From: Hominiventricola filiformis
GTDB taxonomy: Bacteria > Bacillota > Clostridia > Lachnospirales > Lachnospiraceae
Length of the DNA: 64,000 nt
Assembly: GCF_020686965.1 (NCBI RefSeq)
Contig: NZ_JAJEPS010000002.1
Span: 186,001-250,000, forward strand
Direction of reading: 5' to 3'
Shown: positions 16,335 to 24,377 of the stretch, piece after piece
Position numbering within the stretch: position 1 is the stretch's first letter
Layout: every line of letters begins with the position of its first letter
Notes under the pieces: generated by a model
What the model saw: only the letters and a program-made list of their open reading frames with translations
What the model was told of the DNA's origin: nothing
Databases searched by the model: none
Made by a program: the position numbers and the translations under genes

Positions 16335-16407
16335 GATGGCATAGCTCAGTGGATAGAGCACACCTCTCATAAAGGTACGGTCGTGGGTTCGAGTCCCATT
16401 GCCCCTG
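16335..16407 (+). tRNA. tRNA-Met(CAT)-like gene in prophage, degenerate acceptor stem
   Basis: A cloverleaf can be drawn. The D-arm is GCTC/GAGC with loop AGTGGATA, the anticodon loop CTCATAA gives CAT, and the T-arm is GTGGG-TTCGAGT-CCCAT. The acceptor stem GATGGCA/TGCCCCT has mismatches at pairs 2 and 3 and no encoded CCA. It lies on the plus strand between leftward phage genes. It could be a functional phage tRNA, a tRNA-Ile2 (lysidine-modified CAT) or a decaying copy. The host elongator tRNA-Met at 38031 differs at many positions. Confidence 0.6.
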
Positions 16408-16410
16408 CTA

Positions 16411-16431
16411 AAGGCACCTTCGGGTGCCTTT
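16411..16431. terminator. Hairpin terminator with TTCG loop
   Basis: AAAGGCACC-TTCG-GGTGCCTTT directly follows the tRNA. It can serve the tRNA (followed by GTTCG) and, leftward, the end of the PAPS-reductase-like gene; T runs are short on both sides. Confidence 0.6.
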
Positions 16432-16436
16432 GTTCG

Positions 16437-17657
16437 TTATATCATCATATCTAATGGAAGACTCATCTGTCCCTTGCAATTCCCGCCAATGGTTGTCGGG
16501 TCCCATTCAACCCCGATATAATCCAGCACCTTCGCCCAACCGTAATCGTTCCCGGCCTGATCCTTGCATATATGGAACATCAGGTAATCCCACTCTTTCG
16601 GATTTTCCTTGTACAACATATCGAATCGGTGCGGTCTTTTCTCCATGTGAATTCCGAATCCACACATTGAACAACCGGTACGCTGTGCCTTTGTGGTATA
16701 CAGTGTTCCGTCTGGTTTTCTTTCGATGGATCCGTAGATCTCCGGAATAATGCTGTCCGGCATCTGGAAGCTCTCTGCAATCTTTTCTTCCTCCAGAAGC
16801 TTTTCATGGTACTTTTCTTTCAATCCATCTTTCCACATCTGGTCCATCTCCAGTGCCAGGGTCAAAATATCTTGTCTATGGAAGATTGCAAACGGTGCTG
16901 ATCTGATGGTTGACTTTCCAAAATAGTTGCACCCATTCATCCGCAGGCTCTTGGCACGTCTGCCGCCCTCGGATGCCATCAGACCGAGGAAGGGAACGCT
17001 GTTATGTTCCTTTCCCCAGTTATCGCAGTTCTTCTCCTTCAGGTAATAACAGCACTTGGAAGATACCAAGAAATCCGGTTTCTGATAATTGCATCCTTCA
17101 TTCTCGTTTTCATATCCTCCGAACAGTTCAAGCCACCGCTGCTTCAGTTTCATGTTGGAGTCCTTCTGCCAACCACCATACTCTCCTGTTTCGCCGGTGA
17201 TGATGGCATGGCGGACCGTCTTATTCTTTTCCGACGGATTCTGAAGCAGTTCGATCTTTGCTGCCACTTCCTTCGATATCACCGGAAAGCCAAATTCCTG
17301 TATTACCCTGGCTTTCGTCCAGAGAGTCCCGTCCTCTCTCCGTAATGGTGGTACCCGGATAATCCCTAGCGCTCTATGTACCCGCCGGATCGACTTATCC
17401 TCCAACATTGAAGCACTCACTCCCGGAGCATTGATATGGCAGATTTCATGGAGAAACAGATATAAAACGATACTGTCCAATCCTCCAACGGAAACATGAT
17501 AGTTCAGTCCGCGCCCATCACATTCCCTGGCAAATTCCTCTGCCCGGATTTGTGCGTATTTCCGCTTAAATTCATACGGCTGTTTTTCCTTCTGCATAAA
17601 TGATGCTATCTTTTCATACGTTCCCAGCCGCTCCATTCTTTCTTTTACTGATTCCAA
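16437..17657 (-). CDS. Phage PAPS-reductase/DndC-like PP-loop protein
   Basis: 406 aa. SVGGLDSIVLYLFL around residues 56-69 is a PP-loop (S-x-G-G-x-D-S) as in PAPS reductases and N-type ATP pyrophosphatases. Cysteine pairs occur at SSKCCYY near 205 and TGCSMCGFG near 335, which could hold a metal or iron-sulfur site. Such genes are frequent in Firmicutes phages beside DNA methyltransferases; a role in DNA or tRNA modification is guessed, not shown. Translation starts at TTG 17657 or ATG 17636; neither has a strong ribosome site. Confidence 0.75.
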   Translation of the reverse strand: MESVKERMERLGTYEKIASFMQKEKQPYEFKRKYAQIRAEEFARECDGRGLNYHVSVGGLDSIVLYLFLHEICHINAPGVSASMLEDKSIRRVHRALGIIRVPPLRREDGTLWTKARVIQEFGFPVISKEVAAKIELLQNPSEKNKTVRHAIITGETGEYGGWQKDSNMKLKQRWLELFGGYENENEGCNYQKPDFLVSSKCCYYLKEKNCDNWGKEHNSVPFLGLMASEGGRRAKSLRMNGCNYFGKSTIRSAPFAIFHRQDILTLALEMDQMWKDGLKEKYHEKLLEEEKIAESFQMPDSIIPEIYGSIERKPDGTLYTTKAQRTGCSMCGFGIHMEKRPHRFDMLYKENPKEWDYLMFHICKDQAGNDYGWAKVLDYIGVEWDPTTIGGNCKGQMSLPLDMMI

Positions 17658-17718
17658 TTTTATTCACGGAGTAAAGAGCTCTTTCACGCTGGCCAGCAAA
17701 CCTCTCACTCCTTTCAAT

Positions 17719-17985
17719 TCACTTTAAAATTTCATCTAAGCAGGCATTCCAGCCTTTATCAAATCGTCCATTATCACAATACTCAGGATGATTTACTTTC
17801 TCTGGTAACTTCCGAAGCGGACACTTTTCATACCGCTTTACTGTGAATGTATTCTGCGACAGCCTTGATGCCCCATTATTGAGCACATTCATAAGCTGGC
17901 ATTTCTTAATACCTTGAAACTCATACAGGAATTTGCACTTTCCACATGAGTTCGGCATATCCATAACCAAAATTGCTTTAGTCAT
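17719..17985 (-). CDS. Small cysteine-containing phage protein
   Basis: 88 aa from the ATG at 17985 with GGAGTGAGAGGT upstream. CGKCKFLYEF and later single cysteines resemble the zinc-binding protein group found in clostridial phage early operons. It ends with a helix (GWNACLDEIL). Its start region overlaps the stop of the HTH gene just upstream. Confidence 0.65.
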   Translation of the reverse strand: MTKAILVMDMPNSCGKCKFLYEFQGIKKCQLMNVLNNGASRLSQNTFTVKRYEKCPLRKLPEKVNHPEYCDNGRFDKGWNACLDEILK

Positions 17986-17990
17986 ACCTC

Positions 17991-18170
17991 TCACTCCATT
18001 GTTCTTGCTCTCTCAATGATGTATTTTCCATACGTTACCCCGCTATACCGGGTGATCCGGCGGAGGTATTCCATATCCACACCCAACAGATCATGAATCT
18101 GCTGCATGGTGCGGTTCCGCATGATAACTGTTGCGATCTCTATGTTTGTGACGTTGTATGTTACTGTCAT
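17991..18170 (-). CDS. Small HTH-type phage protein (59 aa)
   Basis: A 59-aa frame, MTVTYNVTNIEIATVIMRNR..., after GGTGGAGC. Its ATG overlaps the stop of the helicase-loader gene (ATGA), and its TGA lies in the ribosome site of the next gene, strong evidence for a real coupled gene. Residues 22-45 (MQQIHDLLGVDMEYLRRITR) look like a helix-turn-helix. Probably a DNA-binding accessory protein. Confidence 0.7.
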   Translation of the reverse strand: MTVTYNVTNIEIATVIMRNRTMQQIHDLLGVDMEYLRRITRYSGVTYGKYIIERARTME

Positions 18171-18970
18171 GCTCCACCTTCCAGAAGCTTGCTCAAGAAT
18201 TTCTCCTGTTCACGCTCAGCCTGTGCTCTTCTCACGCTCACTTCCGGCATCTGTAATATGATGCTTGATTTCAGAACTCGGTCGACGATCCGGAAGTTCA
18301 GGTTGAGGTTTTCCGGCGGAAGGTTTGAAGTGATCAGCGTCACCAGACCATTGTTGAGTCTGGTATCTATGAGTCGGAAAAGTTCCTGTTCCTGCCATTC
18401 ACCGTTCTTCTGTGTTCCCAGATCATCCAGCACAAGAACCGAACAGGTTCGGTATACCGCACTCGGGTCTGTCTCACCGCGTTCACGGCCTTTCTCGTAG
18501 CTTTTTCCGACCGCTGCTAGATAATCAACGGCTGTGACAAAACGTCCCTGTATTCCGCTCTGTAAAATCAGTGTCCGAAGGATGCAGCATGAAAGATACG
18601 TCTTCCCGCTTCCTGCCGTTGCTGACCACAAGTACAATCCTTTTCCAGATTCTTTGACCATCTCGAACTGCTCGCAGTATGATTTGATGATCTTCCGGAG
18701 CTTTGACAGGTCGACACCATAAATACCAAAATCAAACTTTTCAATCTCAGCATCCTGGAACTGTGCCGGTATACCGGTATTTGCGCCTGCCTGAAGCTGT
18801 ACCGTGCATCTTGGACACGGCCGTGCAACCTCGTGCTGCTCGATGTGTTTCTTTTCGCTCCCGTCTTCCAAGATCTCCGTGATCTCAACCGGTACCTTGT
18901 AAAACTCCACCATCAGTCCGTGACAGATTGGGCATTCACCATGCTCTGAAACTGCTTCCTGATTTGACAT
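18167..18970 (-). CDS. DnaC/IstB-like helicase loader ATPase
   Basis: 267 aa from the ATG at 18970 (GGAGGAAAAGACAG upstream). The N-terminus carries a zinc site (CPICH...CPRC). The AAA+ core has Walker A SATAGSGKTYL (around 130), Walker B VLVLDDLG (around 187) and a sensor-like TLITSNLPPENL. It would load the host DnaB-type helicase at the phage origin. It follows the replisome organizer gene, the standard pairing in Firmicutes phages. A longer frame to 19015 overlaps that gene. Confidence 0.85.
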   Translation of the reverse strand: MSNQEAVSEHGECPICHGLMVEFYKVPVEITEILEDGSEKKHIEQHEVARPCPRCTVQLQAGANTGIPAQFQDAEIEKFDFGIYGVDLSKLRKIIKSYCEQFEMVKESGKGLYLWSATAGSGKTYLSCCILRTLILQSGIQGRFVTAVDYLAAVGKSYEKGRERGETDPSAVYRTCSVLVLDDLGTQKNGEWQEQELFRLIDTRLNNGLVTLITSNLPPENLNLNFRIVDRVLKSSIILQMPEVSVRRAQAEREQEKFLSKLLEGGA

Positions 18971-19667
18971 CTGTCTTTTCCTCCTCTCTGGAATATCCTT
19001 TATTCGGTCTTGCACTGTTCTGTGCCCGTGATAACCAGCCGTTCAAAAATCTCTTTGCTCCGGCTCTGGTTTTACGATTCTTCGGATTCGATATACACCA
19101 GCCGGTAATATTCCTGATCTCCTGACGTACATCTATCCCCGGATAGAGCTGCTGGAATTTATCCACGTCGTTCTCCGTGATCTCATACGATGTTCCATCG
19201 TTGAGCAGGAAGCTTCCGGCGCAAGGCGATTTATCGTCCGGCGCAGAAGGAATATTATTATTACTTTCTTTACTTCTTACCTTCTTTACTTCTTCTATTG
19301 TTGCCACTTGCTTGCCGGTTGTTTGCCGGTTGTCTGCCACTTGACTGCCGTTTATTGTGCCGTCTGATTGATACAAATTATAGTTATTTACTGTAACTAC
19401 GCTGAATTTTGGGTGTCGGTTGACTGCCACTTCCCCTGTCGTTTCAAGGTGTTTTAGAGCTGTCCTTACGTTCTTTACCGACAACCCTGTTTCGGCTGCC
19501 AAATTATTGTATGATGTAACCAGTGATCCTCTTGGAATTTCCATGCCCTGAAATCTGCCGTCTTTCCAGTTTGCCCGCAGAAGCAGGTGAAAGAATAATC
19601 GGCACGTATTCAGGTCTTTGTACCATTCCCATTCAAGGATCCTTCTGTCAATCTTTATATGTCCCAT
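18936..19667 (-). CDS. Phage replisome organizer (initiator) protein
   Basis: 243 aa. Residues 1-100 form a winged helix as in phage replisome organizers: GHIKIDRRILEWEWYKD, then SLVTSYNNLAAETGLSVKNVRTALKHLETTG. A polar linker follows, then a C-terminal DnaD-like tail (WCISNPKNRKTRAGAKRFLNGWL). Initiators of this type bind repeats within their own gene. An 11-bp iteron array lies in the linker-coding DNA (19301-19355), supporting that here. Confidence 0.85.
   Translation of the reverse strand: MGHIKIDRRILEWEWYKDLNTCRLFFHLLLRANWKDGRFQGMEIPRGSLVTSYNNLAAETGLSVKNVRTALKHLETTGEVAVNRHPKFSVVTVNNYNLYQSDGTINGSQVADNRQTTGKQVATIEEVKKVRSKESNNNIPSAPDDKSPCAGSFLLNDGTSYEITENDVDKFQQLYPGIDVRQEIRNITGWCISNPKNRKTRAGAKRFLNGWLSRAQNSARPNKGYSREEEKTDVKSGSSFRAW
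19301..19355. repeat. Five tandem 11-bp iterons, putative phage replication origin
   Basis: Consecutive units are TTGCCACTTGC, TTGCCGGTTGT, TTGCCGGTTGT, CTGCCACTTGA and a diverged CTGCCGTTTAT, with exact 11-base spacing. Because 11 is not a multiple of three the repeat is not a peptide repeat, so selection acts on DNA. Another CTGCCACTT lies near 19424. AT-rich tracts (19249-19300 and 19376-19410) flank the array and could unwind. Confidence 0.75.
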
Positions 19668-19671
19668 ACGA

Positions 19672-20022
19672 TCATTCCAGCGGTAGGATTAGCTGCTCAT
19701 ACCCTCCGGTAAGCTCTGCACCATCCCGCGCCATCCTCTCAAATGATCTTTTCATAGGCACCAATTTTGTACGGATGAATTCCATCCTTGCGGATTCCTT
19801 CGCCATGTACTCTTTGAATTCCAACGCTTCCGCTGGCACCCAAGGACGCGGTTTATAATAGCCGTTCCCTACGTTGATAATCGGATCATGCTCACTATCT
19901 CCGTTCCATACAGAGATCAATTCTCGAAGCTTCCGATCATCACTTCTATTTGTCGGTCTCGGTACCGCATTTTCTTTTCCAATACCGATCCGGTTGAAAA
20001 TGCTTTCAGCAATTCCGCTCAT
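19672..20022 (-). CDS. Hypothetical phage replication-region protein
   Basis: 116 aa from the ATG at 20022 (GGAGGGATC upstream). Contains SGIAESIFNRIGIGKENAVPRP at the N-terminus and a helical ESARMEFIRTKLVPMKRSFERMARDG region. Position before the replisome organizer suggests a replication accessory role, but no domain is recognised. Confidence 0.65.
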   Translation of the reverse strand: MSGIAESIFNRIGIGKENAVPRPTNRSDDRKLRELISVWNGDSEHDPIINVGNGYYKPRPWVPAEALEFKEYMAKESARMEFIRTKLVPMKRSFERMARDGAELTGGYEQLILPLE

Positions 20023-20130
20023 GATCCCTCCTTTCTCCCGGCAGAAATCTCCACCGGGAAAAAACAATCGGATTTTTATGTTTCCATCATGGCTTTTCGT
20101 GATATATTATTAAGCCAATATGGTTAGCAC

Positions 20131-20529
20131 CTACAGTTCCACGATCTCCACTTCGATGTATGGCGTTCCAGATGTGTAGTGGAATTCATGCTTAATCTGG
20201 CTACCGTCTACATATTTTGGAGAATCGTCTTTCAGAGTCCCACATTTTTGCAATGCGTCCTGAATTACTTTGTCAGCGAAAGAGAACACATTCATGTGAT
20301 CCCTTCTCTGCCCTTTCTCTGGTTCGTAAAACACATAGTGCAGAGTTACAAGACCAGAGACTTTATGCCCCTTCAAACCCATCCGAACAGCGTCACACGC
20401 TATCCCTTCGAATTTACTTTTGATTCTTGCTCCTGCCTTTGGATTACGCCCAAGCTCATGAATGTAATCATTCAATGATGGAAAAGTTTTTTCACCTTTC
20501 CAGTAGCGACCCTCAATTTTAAATTTCAT
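20131..20529 (-). CDS. rusA: RusA-like Holliday-junction resolvase
   Basis: 132 aa. PSLNDYI near residue 17, RRDHMNVFSFADKVIQDALQKCGTLKDDSPKYVDG (residues 75-110) with the spaced Asp residues, and a C-terminal beta strand ending YIEVEIVEL match the RusA family, which cuts four-way junctions during phage recombination. One metal-binding Asp position is hard to place, so activity is likely but not certain. GGGAGCTGGCT precedes the ATG. Confidence 0.75.
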   Translation of the reverse strand: MKFKIEGRYWKGEKTFPSLNDYIHELGRNPKAGARIKSKFEGIACDAVRMGLKGHKVSGLVTLHYVFYEPEKGQRRDHMNVFSFADKVIQDALQKCGTLKDDSPKYVDGSQIKHEFHYTSGTPYIEVEIVEL

Positions 20530-20837
20530 AGCCAGCTCCCTCCGTATCTCTTACGGAAAGCCTCTCTGGCTTCATCCTCTGTCACGCCCTCGGCAACCTT
20601 CCTTTTCTCCCAGGCAAGCTGACCGATGATTTTGCTCATTTTTTCAGCCATCACATTGTCATGGATCCGGTCAATCACTCGACCTGTGGTATGGCATTCG
20701 TCACATACAGGGCCTTTGATTCCATCTTCTTCCGCAAGATTTCTAACTCCACGTCCAAAAAGGAAATGATGTTGCGATGTCACCGGTTTCCCGCAGAACA
20801 TACAATTGCTACGATACTTTGTTATGATACTGTCCAT
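20526..20837 (-). CDS. HNH-like zinc-binding phage protein
   Basis: 103 aa. CMFCGKPVTSQHHFLFGRG and VCDECHTTGRVIDRIHDN give two Cys pairs plus His residues in an HNH/treble-clef pattern similar to recombination-associated phage proteins. The C-terminus is helical. It lies between the resolvase and the exonuclease, consistent with a recombination role. Nuclease activity is not assured. Confidence 0.65.
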   Translation of the reverse strand: MDSIITKYRSNCMFCGKPVTSQHHFLFGRGVRNLAEEDGIKGPVCDECHTTGRVIDRIHDNVMAEKMSKIIGQLAWEKRKVAEGVTEDEAREAFRKRYGGSWL

Positions 20838-20839
20838 GC

Positions 20840-21637
20840 TTACGCTCCCATCATCAGGTCTGTATAGTGAATCGGGCTGGTCAGAATTTTGGTGTGCTTA
20901 CAGTAATCACAGGACTCACACCGAATAGGCTGATAGGCTCCAGATTTAAGAGCAAGAGCTTTCGGAACGTTACTTTCAATTCCGATCAGGCACTCTTTCA
21001 GGTGAGCATCGTCGATCTGGATAATTTCAATATCTGGTTCCTTTTCCTTGCTGGCAGCGGCAATGAAGAACGGCAATGTCTTTCCTGTGTTCTGCCGGAC
21101 AATTTCTTGATACACTGCCCCCTGCAGATCGTATCCCCAGTATTCTACAAACCCCATGTATTCTGCATCATGGGTTCGGAATACATCTCTCAATGCTTTC
21201 ATGACTTTCAAATCTACAATGCAGACATCTGGAATCAAGCTATCTACTTTTATTTTCCATTTTGCCCCGCCGATCTCGCCGGTCATGATAACCTGCTTCT
21301 GACCGCTCATGAATTTCATGAAATACGAGTCTCTTTCGATTCTTGCAATAATTTCTTCTGCCTTGCGGAACTCCGCTTTAAGCTGTCCCGCTTTCGTGAA
21401 TAATTCCGGATTTTGTGCCCGGAACAAATCCAACGTTCCCTCAAAATGAGCATCTACATAAGAGCCAACCAAGAGGGCAGTGGTCTTTTCCTGCTCCCAC
21501 TCTCCGTTAAGTTCTGCTATTGCCCGTGCCTCACATGCGACCTTTCCAAATGTGCCAAACAGTGTTTTGTACTGGGATACACTCATGTATTCCCGATTCG
21601 CCTCCTGGCTGTAGTAGTTTTCAGCTGTTAAGATCAT
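20840..21637 (-). CDS. PD-(D/E)XK phage exonuclease (DUF3799/RecE-like)
   Basis: 265 aa. LVGSYVDAHFEG (around 56), KWKIKVDSLIPDVCIVDLKVMK (around 130-150, D...D-L-K) and YDLQGAVYQEIV (around 170) are the active-site motifs of lambda-Exo/RecE-like PD-(D/E)XK enzymes. C-terminal CESCDYCK may bind metal. It would resect DNA ends for the RecT partner encoded just upstream, whose stop overlaps its start. Confidence 0.85.
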   Translation of the reverse strand: MILTAENYYSQEANREYMSVSQYKTLFGTFGKVACEARAIAELNGEWEQEKTTALLVGSYVDAHFEGTLDLFRAQNPELFTKAGQLKAEFRKAEEIIARIERDSYFMKFMSGQKQVIMTGEIGGAKWKIKVDSLIPDVCIVDLKVMKALRDVFRTHDAEYMGFVEYWGYDLQGAVYQEIVRQNTGKTLPFFIAAASKEKEPDIEIIQIDDAHLKECLIGIESNVPKALALKSGAYQPIRCESCDYCKHTKILTSPIHYTDLMMGA

Positions 21638-22305
21638 CCAAATACCTCCTCCGCTTCTTTCATCACCGCATCATCTGCAGGTGGAACGATGAATGGGTCA
21701 ACTGCTTTTGGTGCTTCCGATGGCTGGATATCTTCCACTTCGCCCTCAACTTTGCAACCCATAAGTGAATTAGGTGTATGAACTCTAGCAAAGAAAGCTG
21801 CTGCCCTGTAAGCAAGCATCAGCTCTGGAATTGCCTGCCATTTGGAAGTCTCGTTCCCCATTTTATCTTTTTTGGAATACCATCCATTATCCTTTGCCAT
21901 CTGGATGGAGACCTCAGGTCCTTTGATTTCTTCACCCGTCTTCTTATTTGTGGCTACTACACGGCATCCCCAGGAATCCGTATGTCGTTCGCCAAAATAC
22001 ACATGGTGTACATCCTTGAATTCTCTGGATGCTTTAATCAGACTCATGCATGCCTGTCCGCTCCATGACGGTACTCCTTTGATTACATGCAAATTCTGCA
22101 TAACCATCATCGGGGAAACCCCCATCCGGTTTGCCATATCCACTGCAATCGCACAGTCCATCGGTTTTCCCTGATATGCTGCCGGAACAAGACTGGAGCT
22201 TGCAAACATCTTTCCGATATCGTATAGTTCCTTAAAATTTGCAAGGTTGCTGAATGCGGATTCTACCGCAACCTCATTTCTTTCCTGAATCATTACTTCT
22301 TCCAT
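21634..22305 (-). CDS. recT: RecT/Bet-type single-strand annealing protein
   Basis: 223 aa. YQGKPMDCAIAVDMANRMGVSPMMVMQNLHVIKGVPSWSGQ (residues 45-85) and AIPELMLAYRAAAFFARVH (around 165) are typical of the RecT superfamily. It anneals complementary strands and drives phage recombination with the neighbouring exonuclease. AAGGAGAAAAAT precedes the ATG. The acidic C-terminal tail is usual for the family. Confidence 0.87.
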   Translation of the reverse strand: MEEVMIQERNEVAVESAFSNLANFKELYDIGKMFASSSLVPAAYQGKPMDCAIAVDMANRMGVSPMMVMQNLHVIKGVPSWSGQACMSLIKASREFKDVHHVYFGERHTDSWGCRVVATNKKTGEEIKGPEVSIQMAKDNGWYSKKDKMGNETSKWQAIPELMLAYRAAAFFARVHTPNSLMGCKVEGEVEDIQPSEAPKAVDPFIVPPADDAVMKEAEEVFG

Positions 22306-22315
22306 ATTTTTCTCC

Positions 22316-23746
22316 TTATAATGTAATCACCGTCAAATCCGGATCATCCGTGGTTCTGGTCGCAATAAACTGCAGACCTTTATCTTTACATTTTTTGTAC
22401 AGTGTTTCCCTGACACTGGTGGAAAGTTTTTCCACTCCATCAATCAGAATGATCTGCAGACCGTTCGGCTTCTGAATAGCTACATCAATGCAGAGATCCA
22501 ATTTTTCGCCGTCTGAAAGATTAGACACCGGCAAACCATGAATCAGTGGTGTACCCTCCTTGATGGTCAGCCCATCAATCGGAATTTTCGCTGTCGCAAG
22601 AATCTCACCCGGCAATAATCTGGCTTTTTCGATACGATTCGTATACATCTGGGATTCCGCTGTCAGGCAATCAACTTCATTCTGGAGAGATTTCATCCGA
22701 TTGTACTCATTGATATGGGCTTTCATAGCCTCGATAGTAGCAGCCTCTTCTTCCAACTCCTTCGTGCTCAAAGGTTCTTTATCCCGGTACTCCGCATAAT
22801 TTTCAACTTCTGCATCATATTTTGCCACATTGGCCTTATAACTTTCCTCAATCACTGCCAGTCGGTCTTTCATTTTTTCATCCAATGATTGTTTAGCTGT
22901 CTGCAATGCCTTAATCTGTGCTTCCAATTTTGTAATATCAGAATCAATCTGTGTCCTTCTGGAAGTAATTTCTCTTTCCAATGATGCTTTTGCAATTTCA
23001 CGTTCTGCATCAAACGCCCTGACTTTATTATCCCGGTTTTCTAAAAGAGCCTGTGCTTTCCGAATATCCTCGTTACTCTTCCGGATACGTTCAATTTTTG
23101 TATAGAGCTCACCAGCATTAGCATTTTCCCATTTATCAACATCGTAATTCGCCGGAATTGTATTTGCGATCTCTTCAATGAAAGCGCGTTTATTACGAAT
23201 ATCACGGTTTATATTCTGTCGATTCTGAAAATACTCTCCGTTTTCACTCTGAATATCGTTCAAAATGGATAAAATATTTTGGTCGTAATTTATCCAAGAT
23301 GGAATTTCACCGAACCATTCCCGTATATCGTCAAGTCCCCATGAATACTCAATCATATCCAAAATGATTGCATTCTGCTGCTTTTCGCTCATTCCTAAAA
23401 ACTCTACTGGATTAAGCTGCAGCGGTGTGAAAATGTCTCTCAAAAAACTTTCCGGGCTGCCAACCTCACGGCCATTCTGTTTTACTGACTTATAATCAGC
23501 CTGTGCTGTTCTTGCTTTTCTGTTAATTCTCAACCCATTATCGGTCTCTATTAAAATTTCCCCTTCTGTCTCACCTCTACGAACAATGTACTTTCGATCT
23601 GACTTGTTCGTCAGTGCATAGCGGATTGCATCAATTACGGAAGATTTTCCTACTCCGTTTTTTCCGGACAGCTCTACTGACTCACCGTCCAGCTCGCTTT
23701 CTGTAATTCCAAAAAGGTTTGTTATTTTTACTTTCGTAATTCTCAT
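22316..23746 (-). CDS. SbcC/Rad50-like AAA ATPase
   Basis: 476 aa from the ATG at 23746 after AGGAGGTGTGTA. Walker A is SGKNGVGKSSVID (residues 27-39), a coiled coil spans about 180-370, an ABC-type signature NLSDGEKLDL lies near 415, and Walker B-like IILIDGVEKL near 440 lacks the usual Asp-Glu pair, reading D-G. It is typical of phage recombination operons with RecT and exonuclease. No CxxC zinc hook is visible in the coil. Confidence 0.82.
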   Translation of the reverse strand: MRITKVKITNLFGITESELDGESVELSGKNGVGKSSVIDAIRYALTNKSDRKYIVRRGETEGEILIETDNGLRINRKARTAQADYKSVKQNGREVGSPESFLRDIFTPLQLNPVEFLGMSEKQQNAIILDMIEYSWGLDDIREWFGEIPSWINYDQNILSILNDIQSENGEYFQNRQNINRDIRNKRAFIEEIANTIPANYDVDKWENANAGELYTKIERIRKSNEDIRKAQALLENRDNKVRAFDAEREIAKASLEREITSRRTQIDSDITKLEAQIKALQTAKQSLDEKMKDRLAVIEESYKANVAKYDAEVENYAEYRDKEPLSTKELEEEAATIEAMKAHINEYNRMKSLQNEVDCLTAESQMYTNRIEKARLLPGEILATAKIPIDGLTIKEGTPLIHGLPVSNLSDGEKLDLCIDVAIQKPNGLQIILIDGVEKLSTSVRETLYKKCKDKGLQFIATRTTDDPDLTVITL

Positions 23747-23756
23747 TACACACCTC

Positions 23757-24035
23757 CTACTTTTCACCGAGCGCCCTGTAAAGAACACTCTCTAATACGT
23801 CATCAGCCGTTTGAAGCACCTTTATGGCTTCGTCCAGCTCATAGTCCTGCTTGCTCAGCAGGTCTTTTCTATACAGCTTTCCAACCGCTTTCACTGCGGC
23901 TTTTAATGAGTTGTAGTAACCTTTCGGCTCATACACCTCTTTTTCTTCGCCATTACGATTCCCCGTTTTCTTCCGCAGCACTGTGTAATCCAGTCCCGCC
24001 GGGTCCACGTAATAGTAATCAATAACATGGATCAT
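23757..24035 (-). CDS. Hypothetical phage protein
   Basis: 92 aa, MIHVIDYYYVDPAGLDYTVLRKK..., with a helical C-terminal half. GGAGGACTT precedes the ATG and the start overlaps the end of the next upstream HTH gene by four bases. Conserved-looking early-operon protein without a recognised domain. Confidence 0.65.
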   Translation of the reverse strand: MIHVIDYYYVDPAGLDYTVLRKKTGNRNGEEKEVYEPKGYYNSLKAAVKAVGKLYRKDLLSKQDYELDEAIKVLQTADDVLESVLYRALGEK

Positions 24036-24250
24036 AAGTCCTCCAGATTTATTCCGAGCACCCGTGTCACTTCATACACGCACGCTCTGGAAGCTTTAAT
24101 ATTTGTTTTGTACAGCCGGTATATTGTGTGCACATTGTATCCGGTCGCTCTGGCCAAATCAGCAGCACTCCATCCCCGGTCATTTAACCTGCTTTTTATG
24201 ACGGCGACGAGCGCGATATGCTGTTTTTCCGTAAGTGATACATTTATCAC
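24032..24250 (-). CDS. HTH XRE-like small protein
   Basis: 72 aa from GTG 24250, chosen because GGAGG is 10 bases upstream. Residues 25-60 (GWSAADLARATGYNVHTIYRLYKTNIKAS) form a Cro/CI-like helix-turn-helix. It overlaps the upstream membrane-protein gene by about 70 bases, more than usual, so one of the two starts or genes could be wrong. Probably an early regulator. Confidence 0.6.
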   Translation of the reverse strand: MINVSLTEKQHIALVAVIKSRLNDRGWSAADLARATGYNVHTIYRLYKTNIKASRACVYEVTRVLGINLEDL

Positions 24251-24377
24251 GCTTATCAATCCTCCATAATTTAATCGCAGCGGCACCAAGGCACGCTAAA
24301 CCAGCTACGCAGAAAGCTTTACTATCTGCGCTCATCAGGAAAAATCCGATTCCCGCAAATGTCATTGCCATTCCCAT
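24180..24377 (-). CDS. Small membrane protein
   Basis: 65 aa. Two hydrophobic stretches (residues 4-16 and 21-36) are followed by a strongly basic tail (RARRRHKKQVK), predicting a small inner-membrane hairpin protein with a cytoplasmic tail. GGGAGGAGCAGTA precedes the ATG, which overlaps the upstream stop (TAATG). Function unknown. Confidence 0.55.
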   Translation of the reverse strand: MGMAMTFAGIGFFLMSADSKAFCVAGLACLGAAAIKLWRIDKRDKCITYGKTAYRARRRHKKQVK

